DNA of 64,000 nt from Paludibacteraceae bacterium (GTDB lineage: Bacteria; Bacteroidota; Bacteroidia; Bacteroidales; Paludibacteraceae): NCBI GenBank assembly GCA_017447875.1, contig JAFSMP010000019.1, forward strand, positions 39,557 through 103,556, given 5' to 3'. Under the pieces are notes generated by a model. That model saw only the letters and a program-made list of their open reading frames with translations, made no database searches and was not told the DNA's origin. The position numbers and the translations under genes were made by a program. Position 1 is the stretch's first letter, and the number at the start of each line of letters is the position of its first letter. Shown here in pieces: positions 35,512 to 44,521 of this stretch.

Positions 35512-35790
35512 GGATTTGGCGAAAAAAATCTGTTTGGTGGGATAAAATGAAAAATTTTGAAACCGCTAAAAACGGTATTTTTTGAGTGTTGTTGTTAGTG
35601 CTGTAAGTTATTGTATATGTGTATATTACGAGTGCTTTAAAATAGGCATGGTCTAGGATGCCCTGTTTGCGCATTCTCCTTAGCTTCTCCTTTGTCTTTA
35701 TATTAGTCTTATTTTCGGTTACAAGGGGGCAAAAAATATTTGAAATATGCAAATTTTTGGACACAGAAAATGAGGTTTTTTGCAAATTTA
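35512..35790. other. intergenic region between divergent promoters
   Basis: About 280 AT-rich bases. I see a weak hairpin with a T-run (ACCG at 35561 region, CGGT, TTTTTT) and a short GGCAT/ATGCC inverted repeat near 35647-35663. There is an open frame on the minus strand, but it is AT-rich, basic and crosses the kinase promoter, so I do not call it. No convincing gene is present. Confidence 0.5.
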
Positions 35791-35791
35791 T

Positions 35792-35822
35792 TTGCATATG
35801 TCGGAAAAAAGTAGTAACTTTG
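35792..35822 (+). promoter_or_regulatory. promoter of the repetitive surface protein gene
   Basis: TTG (35792-35794, in TTTGCATATGTC), 20 nt, TAACTTTG (35815-35822), then CAGCCGG. ATG at 35868. Confidence 0.85.
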
Positions 35823-35867
35823 CAGCCGGAAAGTTTTTTTTGTTACCCCTACGATAATTACATTTAC

Positions 35868-38800
35868 ATGCAAGAATCTATATACCGGATATTGAAAATG
35901 TTAGTTGTCCTTTGGATGTCTTTTCTTGGGACAGCGGTATTTGCAGCGGAAGAACCGCTGATTATGCTGTTTATCGGTACGGAGGGCGCAAATGTAGACA
36001 CGACCTATTATACCTCTTTCCCTGACGCTCTGAAAATTGCCAATAAATCTCCGCAGGCTTCGATGGTTTTGTTGGGCGACGTAGGTTTTGGAGGCAAAGC
36101 AGCATCGCAGGCCGTGAAGACCAATCTGACTATTGACTTGAACGGTTATACGATTGGTGATACACTCAAATCGACCTCACTTTTCAGTCTGGGCGTTGAT
36201 ACGCTGACGCTGCATATTACTTCTTCCCGTTCGGGTGGTCGAATCGCGGTTAACAGGGATTATAACGGACGTATATACGCTATTTCTTGCAGCAAAGGTC
36301 AACTTTTTCTGGATCATATCACAATTGAAGCGCACAACACGGCGGTGTACGATGCCGACACAAGTGCGAATGTTGCCGTGACGGCTGTAACGATAGGTGC
36401 TAGGGCATCGATAGAGATGAACGAGTGTCGTGTGTATGCATCGGCGTACGGCAGTGTGACAGCAATTAATGGCAGCGGTACCAGTTCTTCTGCGGCGCAT
36501 ATGGATCTGCGTTCCTGTTACATGCAAGCCGATGGACTGCTACGTGTCTATGGTATCAATAGTTACAGCACTGTTTCCGTGAAGGATTGCGAGGTTGAAG
36601 TGAACGCTTCCACCAATCCCGCGTACGGTATTATGGTTCGTAATATGTATGACTCGGTGAAAATGCAAGATATTCGCGGTTTCATCGAGAATACTCGCGT
36701 TCGTGTCTCGTCGCTCAAGCAGGCGTACGGCATCTATTCGTATGCTCCGTTGACCGTCTCGAATGACAGCATCCGTACTATGACGGAGCGGGAGAGCAGT
36801 TACGCACTATATGCCACCAAGGACTTGGCGCTTTTTACCCTCTACCGCAGTCAATTCATTGCCAAAGCGGGTGCTGCAACCGCTTATGGCGCATATCTGC
36901 AAAAAGGAAATATTGAGGCGGGGGATTGTCTATTCAGCGGAACGGCTCATCAGGACACAGCACATGTGGCTGCGGAGTCGGGAGCACGGGGTATCGTGGC
37001 CGGTGCGCATTGCGACGTGACGATGAGGCATTGTACGGTGCAAGCAACAGGCACTAATCAGGACGCAGCACGCGGAGTGTGTGCCGTATCCGTAGATAAG
37101 ACTTCCCGCTTGACTATCCGCGGATGTGACATAGCGGCACAAGGAGCAGAGAACACAACGGCACTGCGGGGATCGGGAGACAAATCAGCAACAGCAGTGG
37201 TGGATATACGCGATAGCAAACTGCGTACTTCATCCGGTAAAACGGCATACGGAATCAATTGTTACAACACGACTTATCTGTCGGATTGCGCGATAGAAGT
37301 GTCCGCTACCGCCAATAGCGCTTACGGCGTTTTTATCTACCATCGAAACGACAGCACGCCATCTCCTATACCGACGGAAATGCACCGAATTCGCTTGGCG
37401 GTCTCTGCACTCAAGCAGGTATATGGTATCTACACACGCACCAACACGATTTTTTCGGACGACACGGTTTCTGTGAAGACGGACTGCGAGAGTGCGACCG
37501 GACTTTATATCTACTCGGATACGGTCGTATGCTCTGCATCGCGATGCTCCTTTGTTGCCGAGGCGGGTTACCAAAGTGCGTACGGAGTGAATATCTACCG
37601 GGGTCATTTCCGTGCGGAAGACTGTTTCTTCAGTGCCACTGCTCGTCAGGATACGGTGCTTAATCAACCGGCAGAATCCTATGTTCGTACCATATCTTCC
37701 GGTGTCAATGGTTCGCTGGTGCTGAATCGTTGTAAGGTATCTGCCAAGGGAACGAACTCCACCAACGCCAAAGGTGTCTATGCTGTTTTTGCGGATAAGA
37801 GCAGCCGTCTGGCTCTTCGCGGAAGTGTTATGCAAGCGGAGAGTGCTGTTCTTGCGTGTGCCGTAAGAGGAATGGCGGCGGGTACGATCGACAGTTGTAC
37901 GCTTACCGCTAACGCCAAACGGAGCGAGGCCTATGCGCTATACACAGCCACCTCCGAGGATAGCATATTGGTGCATAACTGCCGCTTGAAGTCTGAGGCA
38001 CCGGAGAAAAATAATTTCATCTACAAGAATTCCAACATGCAAGGACGGATATATTTCGATCACGGCTATTATTCGCATGACACCAATCTGCGTATGTATC
38101 TGCCGGAAGGATACGGTCTCTATCGTCTGTATGAGGGTGAGGAGTACCAATCCGGATATCGTTATACCATCCAGCCTGTTGATCATCCCGATGCCGTCGT
38201 AGCGCGTATGTACGATACGCGAACGGGTGCGCATATGGGGGATTACAAACGTGTGGCAGATGCCTTGTGGTACGCCAATTTCCATGATGAGCGCGAACTG
38301 ACCATAGTCATCGTGGCGGATTGCCAACTGGATTGGTCCACTTATATCGTGCCCAAACATACCACACTGGTTATCGGGTATAAAGAAGGCCAAAATAGCG
38401 CTATCGGTACAAAGGCACTTCGTTCTTATACCACCTCCCGCAAAAGACAGCGGTTTGCGCAACTTGAACTGCTGGACAATGCCGAACTGATCGTAGAGGG
38501 TATTTTGGAAGTGAGCGGCGTACAGCAATCGGAAAGCCGTATATGCGGTACGGTGTCCGGAGAGTTCGGGTACGGTCAGATGCACCTGGCTCCAACGGCA
38601 TCGGTGGTGCTGGAGGCGGAGGCGCGTTTGCAGGCGTGGGGATATATCACGGGTACCGGTACCATTACCGCCAAAGCCGGAGCATACGTGTATGAGTTTC
38701 TTCAATTAGGCGATTGGAAGGGCGGCACGGTGACTTATGAGATGGTTAACAATCGCTATAAGGTGTTCCCTATGACGCATTTCTTCTATCAGAATATCGA

Positions 38801-39812
38801 ATGTCCTCTTGTCTATCATGCCGGCAGCAAGGCCTTCGGTTCGACGATGATTTCCGTCAGTAGTTATTCTTCCACGCATGACGACATCCGTCTGTTAGAT
38901 GATAAGGATGCATTGTTCTCTTTCTCGGAGAATGCCAAGAATGCTACTATCCGCAAGGAGTATGATCCGAAATCCGACCGTATTATATGGACCACCAACG
39001 GAGATATATCGCTTGACCAGTTGGGACTCTATCTCAATTTCGGAACGGAAGAGAAATATAGCCTTGTGTCATCGCAATACGTGTTGCCACTTGGAACGAA
39101 TATGACTATCCGTGCGTTGTCCGGTTCGCTGGAGATGAAGCACGATGTAGTTATGCTGCCCGGATCTAAAGTAGAGATAGCGCCGGATGCCCGTTTGCAT
39201 ATACCCGAGAATGTCCGTCTCTATCTGTACGATACGGACGAATGGGGTTGGTATGGTACGGAAGAAGACGGTTATGCCACGGTAACGTATTCGCCGAGTT
39301 GGGAGGTTTGCCCGCGTGATACAGTGCTGGCTGATGCCCGCATGGAGATAGGTGGATCGGCACTGGTGGACGGAGCACTCTATACGACGGAAGGCGGGGC
39401 TGCTATCGTGGGAACGGACAGCGGACGGATTATCTTCACGCAAGGCGCATTGCCGGACGATGCGGTTTATCAGTTTACAGGCACGCACGACGCGCATCAG
39501 TACACGGCTTCAGTCGCTACAATGCCTGCGCTGCTTAATGCAGACAGTACGCGTACTCCGGCTAAGAAAGCTCTACAGGGAGCGGTATATAATTATATGA
39601 ACGGTGTCTGGTTCAGCGCCGATACCATCGTGGATATTATTCCCGACACGACGGATACGATCCCCGTTGATACCCTAGAGGGACTGACCATTCCGCATTA
39701 CAGCAGGCAAAGAAAACTGATCTTGAGAAACGGTACCATATATATTCTCACTCCAGACGGCGGATGCTACACGCTTCTTGGTCTGCCGGAAAGAAAAGAG
39801 GAAATTCAATAA
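35868..39812 (+). CDS. large secreted beta-helix-like surface protein with duplicated units
   Basis: 1314 residues from the ATG at 35868, which gives a clean signal peptide (cleavage near AVFAAEE, about residue 26). The middle holds large repeat units that start at about residues 213, 446 and 675 (the last partial), with a period near 230. Each carries AYGIN/VYGIY/AYGV strands, SSLKQAYGIY or SALKQVYGIY, HQDT or RQDT, and KTSRLTIRG or KSSRLALRG. This suggests a right-handed parallel beta-helix, common in adhesins and glycan-binding proteins. The C-terminus (RKLILRNGTIYILTPDGG, then YTLLG) matches the short tails of two other exported proteins. No enzyme motif is seen. Surface display is inferred. 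Confidence 0.75.
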   Translation: MQESIYRILKMLVVLWMSFLGTAVFAAEEPLIMLFIGTEGANVDTTYYTSFPDALKIANKSPQASMVLLGDVGFGGKAASQAVKTNLTIDLNGYTIGDTLKSTSLFSLGVDTLTLHITSSRSGGRIAVNRDYNGRIYAISCSKGQLFLDHITIEAHNTAVYDADTSANVAVTAVTIGARASIEMNECRVYASAYGSVTAINGSGTSSSAAHMDLRSCYMQADGLLRVYGINSYSTVSVKDCEVEVNASTNPAYGIMVRNMYDSVKMQDIRGFIENTRVRVSSLKQAYGIYSYAPLTVSNDSIRTMTERESSYALYATKDLALFTLYRSQFIAKAGAATAYGAYLQKGNIEAGDCLFSGTAHQDTAHVAAESGARGIVAGAHCDVTMRHCTVQATGTNQDAARGVCAVSVDKTSRLTIRGCDIAAQGAENTTALRGSGDKSATAVVDIRDSKLRTSSGKTAYGINCYNTTYLSDCAIEVSATANSAYGVFIYHRNDSTPSPIPTEMHRIRLAVSALKQVYGIYTRTNTIFSDDTVSVKTDCESATGLYIYSDTVVCSASRCSFVAEAGYQSAYGVNIYRGHFRAEDCFFSATARQDTVLNQPAESYVRTISSGVNGSLVLNRCKVSAKGTNSTNAKGVYAVFADKSSRLALRGSVMQAESAVLACAVRGMAAGTIDSCTLTANAKRSEAYALYTATSEDSILVHNCRLKSEAPEKNNFIYKNSNMQGRIYFDHGYYSHDTNLRMYLPEGYGLYRLYEGEEYQSGYRYTIQPVDHPDAVVARMYDTRTGAHMGDYKRVADALWYANFHDERELTIVIVADCQLDWSTYIVPKHTTLVIGYKEGQNSAIGTKALRSYTTSRKRQRFAQLELLDNAELIVEGILEVSGVQQSESRICGTVSGEFGYGQMHLAPTASVVLEAEARLQAWGYITGTGTITAKAGAYVYEFLQLGDWKGGTVTYEMVNNRYKVFPMTHFFYQNIECPLVYHAGSKAFGSTMISVSSYSSTHDDIRLLDDKDALFSFSENAKNATIRKEYDPKSDRIIWTTNGDISLDQLGLYLNFGTEEKYSLVSSQYVLPLGTNMTIRALSGSLEMKHDVVMLPGSKVEIAPDARLHIPENVRLYLYDTDEWGWYGTEEDGYATVTYSPSWEVCPRDTVLADARMEIGGSALVDGALYTTEGGAAIVGTDSGRIIFTQGALPDDAVYQFTGTHDAHQYTASVATMPALLNADSTRTPAKKALQGAVYNYMNGVWFSADTIVDIIPDTTDTIPVDTLEGLTIPHYSRQRKLILRNGTIYILTPDGGCYTLLGLPERKEEIQ

Positions 39813-39830
39813 AAACAGTACCATTGCAGC

Positions 39831-40151
39831 ATGGATATGGAACAAAAAGTAAAATTGCAGATCAAGCACGGGCATTGTCATTGGACCGTATATTCCAGGG
39901 AAGAGTGGAAATACGAAACCTTTGAACGCGAATATAAACTCGGTGATATCCTGCAAATAGACGGTTTCTACGGGTATAAAATCACCGAGATAAGCGATGC
40001 ACGTATCGTGATCGAATTTTATGAGGAGAAATATATTCTCACGCGCAAAGAGCCGATTCGCATGGTCACCGAGATAGAGGGACGCGAATGGTCCGACGGA
40101 TGTGTATATGACGGCGATGATTATTCGACCGAGATAGCGTGGTTGCAATGA
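39831..40151 (+). CDS. small acidic protein of unknown function
   Basis: 106 residues, no signal peptide and no membrane segment. The sequence is beta-rich and charged (VKLQIKHGHCHWTVYSREEW, YKLGDILQIDGFYGYKITEI, ending DDYSTEIAWLQ). I do not recognise a family. It starts 19 bases after the surface protein gene, ahead of a terminator, so it is probably cotranscribed. A cytosolic accessory role is only a guess. Confidence 0.6.
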   Translation: MDMEQKVKLQIKHGHCHWTVYSREEWKYETFEREYKLGDILQIDGFYGYKITEISDARIVIEFYEEKYILTRKEPIRMVTEIEGREWSDGCVYDGDDYSTEIAWLQ

Positions 40152-40157
40152 GAAAAA

Positions 40158-40190
40158 AATAGACGCGGTAGAAATCGCGTCTATTCTTTT
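40158..40190 (+). terminator. terminator after the surface protein operon
   Basis: AATAGACGCG (40158-40167), loop GTAGAAAT, CGCGTCTATT (40176-40185), then CTTTTT. An A-run precedes it, so it may also stop the converging lipoprotein transcript. Confidence 0.87.
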
Positions 40191-40205
40191 TAATCGTAAT
40201 AACGG

Positions 40206-40583
40206 TTATTTCAAGATCATGGAAACGAAATATCCGTCACGTGTAACAATCAGACCGTGGTCTACTGTCGTTAACCAAGAGGACTCTTTGGTTGCCTCGT
40301 CATTGCCGAAGCCTTCTCCTACTAACCATTTCTTGATTTCCGATTCGCTCCATCTGTGCTTGCCTTCGCTGGTCAGATTTTTCGATACGGTATTCCATTG
40401 GTCGTTGGTCAATTCAAAGCGCTTGTAATAACCGTCATCCAGCGAAGTACCGAATGCCTGATAATACTCCGAATACGTTACTGTCTCCGTCCAAACGGTG
40501 TATTTGTCATCTTTACAGGACTGGAACGAGATTGCAGTCAGCGTCAGAACCGCAATTGCGAGAAGAGAAAATAATTTCTTCAT
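40206..40583 (-). CDS. small lipoprotein of unknown function
   Basis: 125 residues. Signal peptide with lipobox (SFQSC, Cys23). The mature part is charged and aromatic (YTVWTETVTYSEYYQAFG, ELTNDQWNTVSKNL, HGLIVTRDGYFVSMILK). No family recognised. It has its own promoter and a shared terminator, so it is a single-gene unit. Confidence 0.7.
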   Translation of the reverse strand: MKKLFSLLAIAVLTLTAISFQSCKDDKYTVWTETVTYSEYYQAFGTSLDDGYYKRFELTNDQWNTVSKNLTSEGKHRWSESEIKKWLVGEGFGNDEATKESSWLTTVDHGLIVTRDGYFVSMILK

Positions 40584-40624
40584 AATGTGTAAAAATTTTA
40601 AGGGTTAATATTCAATTTTGGCTG

Positions 40625-40655
40625 CAAAATTACTGCTTTTTTTTGATATATGCAA
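40625..40655 (-). promoter_or_regulatory. promoter of the small lipoprotein gene
   Basis: TTG (40653-40655, in TTTGCATATATC), 20 nt, TAATTTTG (40625-40632), then CAGCC. Confidence 0.83.
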
Positions 40656-40702
40656 ATAAATGCGAAAAATTCTGCAAAAAAATGTAAAAAACGTGTGCGC
40701 GC

Positions 40703-40733
40703 TTGCGTATATGAAAAATTTTTTGTACCTTTG
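40703..40733 (+). promoter_or_regulatory. promoter of the carboxyltransferase-serC-serA operon
   Basis: TTG (40703-40705, in TTGCGTATATG), 20 nt, TACCTTTG (40726-40733), then CAGTCG. ATG at 40771. Confidence 0.86.
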
Positions 40734-40770
40734 CAGTCGCAAAGGTTGTGCAGATAAACAAACACACTAT

Positions 40771-42441
40771 ATGAGTAAGAAAGAAATTCAATTCTCCCTT
40801 GTCTATCGGGACATGTGGCAGAGTAGCGGACGGTATGTGCCGCGTAAGGACCAGTTAGCGCGTGTGGCGCCGGTGATCATCGACATGGGTTGTTTTGACC
40901 GCGTGGAGACGAACGGTGGTGCGAGTGAGCAGGTGAACCTGCTGTACGGAGAGAACCCGAACCAGGCGGTGCGTACGTTCTGCAAGCCGTTCAATGAGGC
41001 GGGGATCAAGACGCATATGTTGGACCGCGGTCTGAATGCACTGCGTATGAATCCGGTGCCGGCAGATGTACGCCAGTTGATGTACAAGGTAAAACATGCG
41101 CAGGGAACGGATATCACCCGTATCTTCTGCGGTCTGAATGATCCGCGCAACATCATCCCGTCGATCAAATGGGCGAAAGAGGCAGGCATGACGGCACAAG
41201 CCACGATGTGTATCACCTATTCGAAGGTACACACGGCGGAGTATTACATCAACCTCGCCGAACAACTCATTGCTGGCGGTGCGCAGGAGATATGTCTGAA
41301 GGATATGGCCGGTATCGGTCGTCCGCATATGTTGGGCGTGATCGTAGCTGCTATCAAGGAGAAACATCCCGATATCATCATCCAATACCACGGACATACG
41401 GGGCCGGGTTTCAGTGTGGCATCGATGCTGGAAGTAGCCAAAGCCGGCGGAGACGTGCTGGACGTAGCGATCGAGCCGCTCAGTTGGGGTAAGGTGCATC
41501 CGGATGTGATCACTATTCAGGCGATGTTGCGCGACGCAGGCTTCCTCGTAAAAGATATCAATATGAAAGCCTACATGGAGGCGCGCTCGCTTACGCAGGA
41601 GTTCATCGATGATTTCCTGGGTTACTGGATCGATCCGAAGAATGCGATCATGACCTCGTTGCTGGTGGGCTGCGGTCTGCCGGGTGGCATGATGGGTAGT
41701 CTGATGGCGGACCTTAAAGGCATGCATGCGGCGATCAATGCGAACCTCAAGAAGAAAGGCGAGAAAGAACTCAGCGAGGACGAGTTGCTGGTTCAACTGT
41801 TTGACGAGGTACAGCGTATCTGGCCGATGCTCGGTACACCGTGTCTGGTGACGCCGTTCAGCCAGTACGTGAAGAACGCCGCGCTGATGAACCTCTTCAG
41901 CCGTTCGATGGGTGAGAAAGACTTCACGCGCATGGATCCGGCGATGTGGGGAATGATCCTCGGTAAGTCCGGTAAGTTGCCCGGTGAGTTGGCTCCGGAG
42001 ATCATCGAATTGGCGAAGGAGAAAGGCTTTGAGTTCTATACCGATGATCCGCAGAAGTTGTATCCGAATGAGTTACCGCGTTTCATCAAAGAGATGAAGG
42101 AACTTGGTTGGGATCGCGGTCAGGACGACGAGGAGTTGTTCGAGTTCGCTATGCACGAGAAGCAGTACCGTGAGTATAAGAGCGGTTTGGCGAAGGAACA
42201 ATTCAATAAGGATCTGGCAGAGCGTATGCTCAAAGCCGGTAAGCCTGTGCCGGAGGAACTGAAGAAATATATTCAGAGTACTCCGAGTGCTCCGAGTGTT
42301 CCGAATACTCAGAAAGAGGATGAATTGGCAGCAGTTGCTTATGCCCTCTATCTGGCAGGCAAGAAACCGAAAGAGGGTATTATTACTCTGCCGGAGATTC
42401 ATCATTCAGCTTGGAATCATAAATATTATACACTTAAATAA
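40771..42441 (+). CDS. oxaloacetate/pyruvate carboxyltransferase (OadA/PycB type) without biotin domain
   Basis: 556 residues from the ATG at 40771. The N-terminal HMGL-like barrel has MGCFDRVETNGGASEQV, ICLKDMAGIGRP with the conserved Lys, and IQYHGHTGPGFS with metal-binding His residues. The conserved carboxylase region follows (about 320-490). There is no MKM biotin site. After a repeat-encoded STPSAPSVPN linker comes a tail (DELAAVAYALYLAG, ITLPEIHHSAWNHKYY) that looks to me like the small OadG/MmdD-type subunit; that is inference. A separate biotin carrier must be supplied elsewhere. It should exchange CO2 between biotin and pyruvate/oxaloacetate or a related acid. Confidence 0.85.
   Translation: MSKKEIQFSLVYRDMWQSSGRYVPRKDQLARVAPVIIDMGCFDRVETNGGASEQVNLLYGENPNQAVRTFCKPFNEAGIKTHMLDRGLNALRMNPVPADVRQLMYKVKHAQGTDITRIFCGLNDPRNIIPSIKWAKEAGMTAQATMCITYSKVHTAEYYINLAEQLIAGGAQEICLKDMAGIGRPHMLGVIVAAIKEKHPDIIIQYHGHTGPGFSVASMLEVAKAGGDVLDVAIEPLSWGKVHPDVITIQAMLRDAGFLVKDINMKAYMEARSLTQEFIDDFLGYWIDPKNAIMTSLLVGCGLPGGMMGSLMADLKGMHAAINANLKKKGEKELSEDELLVQLFDEVQRIWPMLGTPCLVTPFSQYVKNAALMNLFSRSMGEKDFTRMDPAMWGMILGKSGKLPGELAPEIIELAKEKGFEFYTDDPQKLYPNELPRFIKEMKELGWDRGQDDEELFEFAMHEKQYREYKSGLAKEQFNKDLAERMLKAGKPVPEELKKYIQSTPSAPSVPNTQKEDELAAVAYALYLAGKKPKEGIITLPEIHHSAWNHKYYTLK
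42275..42310. repeat. word repeat encoding a Ser/Pro linker in the carboxyltransferase
   Basis: AGTACTCCGAGTGCTCCG then AGTGTTCCGAATACTC: four variants of AGTRYTCCG, coding for STPSAPSVPNT. Confidence 0.7.
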
Positions 42442-42444
42442 ATC

Positions 42445-43524
42445 ATGAAAAAGTACAATTTTAACGCAGGACCGAGTATCCTGCCGCAAGAAGTAATCAA
42501 ACAAACGGCTGAGGCTGTTATTGATTTTCAGGGAGAGGGCCTGTCTGTATTGGAGATTAGTCACCGTGCGAAGTATTTCCAGCCGGTGATGGACGAGGCG
42601 GAGGCGCTGATGAAAGAACTGCTGAATATTCCGGAGGGATACCGTGTGTTGTTCTTGGGTGGCGGTGCGTCCTTGCAGTTCTGCATGGTACCGTTCAACC
42701 TGCTCGAGAAGAAAGCAGCGTACCTGAACACCGGTGTATGGAGTAAGAAGGCCTTGAAAGAGGCGAAGGGCTTCGGTGAGGCAGTCGAAGTAGCAGCCAG
42801 CACGGACTCGATTCCTACGGACTATGAGATCCCGCAGGATGCCGATTATTTCCATATCACGACCAACAACACGATCTTCGGTACGGAGATCAACGATGAG
42901 AAACTCGCTGAGATCTACAAGAAAAAAGGTAAAGTGGGTTTGGTAGCGGATATGAGTTCGGATATCCTGAGTCGTCCGATTGACGTGAGTCAGTATGACA
43001 TCATCTACGGTGGTGCGCAGAAGAACCTGGCGCCGGCCGGTGTGACCTTCGTGATTATCAAAGAGTCCTGTCTCGGTAAAGTAAGCCGTTATATCCCGAC
43101 CATGCTCAACTACCAGACGCATATGGACAACGGATCGATGTTCAACACGCCTCCTGTTCTGCCGGTATATACGGCTGTGCTGACCCTTCGTTGGCTCAAA
43201 GCAAACGGTGGTGTGAAGTGGATTCAGGCACGCAACAAAGCGAAAGCAGAACTGTTGTACAACTGTCTGGACAACTCCAAACTCTTCATGCCGACGATCT
43301 CGAAGAAAGAGGATCGCAGTTGCATGAACATCTGCTTCGTCTTCAAGCCGGGCTACGAGGACTTGCAGGACGACTTCTTCAAGTTCGCTACCGCAAAAGG
43401 CATGGTAGGTATCAAGGGTCACCGTCTGGTAGGCGGTTTCCGTGCAAGTTGCTACAACGCGATGGACCTGGAGGGCGTTCAGGCACTCGTCGATTGCATC
43501 AAGGAGTACGAAAAACTGCATTGA
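42445..43524 (+). CDS. serC: phosphoserine aminotransferase
   Basis: 359 residues. [13 protein letters not shown] at the start, GGGASLQF at about 69, and the PLP lysine in [13 protein letters not shown] (about 190-202). A C-terminal [18 protein letters not shown] follows. It converts 3-phosphohydroxypyruvate to phosphoserine, using the product of the serA gene directly behind it. Confidence 0.97.
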   Translation: MKKYNFNAGPSILPQEVIKQTAEAVIDFQGEGLSVLEISHRAKYFQPVMDEAEALMKELLNIPEGYRVLFLGGGASLQFCMVPFNLLEKKAAYLNTGVWSKKALKEAKGFGEAVEVAASTDSIPTDYEIPQDADYFHITTNNTIFGTEINDEKLAEIYKKKGKVGLVADMSSDILSRPIDVSQYDIIYGGAQKNLAPAGVTFVIIKESCLGKVSRYIPTMLNYQTHMDNGSMFNTPPVLPVYTAVLTLRWLKANGGVKWIQARNKAKAELLYNCLDNSKLFMPTISKKEDRSCMNICFVFKPGYEDLQDDFFKFATAKGMVGIKGHRLVGGFRASCYNAMDLEGVQALVDCIKEYEKLH

Positions 43525-43600
43525 TATGGGTTTCTCGTATATCATGCCGGTGAAGCATATCAAAGGTAAAACATTGGAATTAACCACATTATTTAAGACA

Positions 43601-44521
43601 ATGAAAGTTTTAGTAGCAACAGAGAAACCCTTTGCGAAGATTGCTGTGGACGGCATTCGTGAAGTGGTAGAAGGTGCCGGATACGAACTGGCGCTGTTGG
43701 AGAAATATACAGACAAAGCACAACTGTTAGAGGCGGTTGCTGATGCCGATGCCCTCATCATCCGTTCGGATATTGTGGACGCAGCCGTGTTGGACGCTGC
43801 CAAGCAACTAAAGATCGTGGTGCGTGCAGGAGCAGGATACGACAATATTGACTTGGAGGCTGCAACCGCTCACAACGTTGTAGCGATGAACACGCCGGGA
43901 CAGAACAGCAACGCGGTTGCTGAGTTGGCGTTGGGTCTGATGGTGTACGCCGTTCGTAACTTGTATAACGGTACGTCGGGCACTGAGTTGAAAGGAAAGA
44001 AACTGGGTATCCATGCCTTCGGTAATGTAGGTCGTAACGTCGCTCGTATCGCGCAGGGCTTCGGTATGGACGTCTATGCGTACGACGCGTACTGTCCGGA
44101 CGAGGCGATGACGGCGGCTAAAGTGACTCCGGTGCACAGTGCGGAAGAGTTGTACAAGACCTGCGACATCGTCAGTCTGCATATTCCTGCGACAGCAGAG
44201 ACCAAGAACAGTATTAATCACGACCTCGTGAACCTCATGCCGAAAGGCGGCGTACTGGTTAATACGGCCCGCAAAGAGGTGATTGATGAAGAAGGTCTGA
44301 TCGCACTGATGCAGGAACGTACGGATATCAAGTACATGACGGATATTATGCCGGTTGCCGATGCGAAATTCCGCACGCTGTTCGAAGGTCGTTATTTTGC
44401 GACGCCGAAGAAGATGGGTGCACAGACAGCTGAGGCAAATATCAATGCCGGTATCGCGGCTGCCAAGCAGATCGTGGACTTTATCCAGAACGGCAACACC
44501 CGTTTCCAAGTGAATAAATGA
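43601..44521 (+). CDS. serA: D-3-phosphoglycerate dehydrogenase-like protein
   Basis: 306 residues from the ATG at 43601, chosen because MKVLVATEKPFAKIAVDGI is the normal start. The Rossmann motif is LGIHAFGNVGRNVARIA; the catalytic Arg and Glu regions are VRAGAGYDNIDLEAA and NTARKEVIDEEGL. The position of the usual catalytic His (TPH) is occupied by Lys in ATPKKMGAQTAEA; I recall this form in other Bacteroidales. No ACT domain. With SerC it makes serine. Confidence 0.9.
   Translation: MKVLVATEKPFAKIAVDGIREVVEGAGYELALLEKYTDKAQLLEAVADADALIIRSDIVDAAVLDAAKQLKIVVRAGAGYDNIDLEAATAHNVVAMNTPGQNSNAVAELALGLMVYAVRNLYNGTSGTELKGKKLGIHAFGNVGRNVARIAQGFGMDVYAYDAYCPDEAMTAAKVTPVHSAEELYKTCDIVSLHIPATAETKNSINHDLVNLMPKGGVLVNTARKEVIDEEGLIALMQERTDIKYMTDIMPVADAKFRTLFEGRYFATPKKMGAQTAEANINAGIAAAKQIVDFIQNGNTRFQVNK

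Noticed and set aside
35504-35797. 97-codon open frame on the minus strand between the kinase and surface protein genes
   Set aside because: It crosses the kinase promoter, has an AT-driven composition, and shows no motif.
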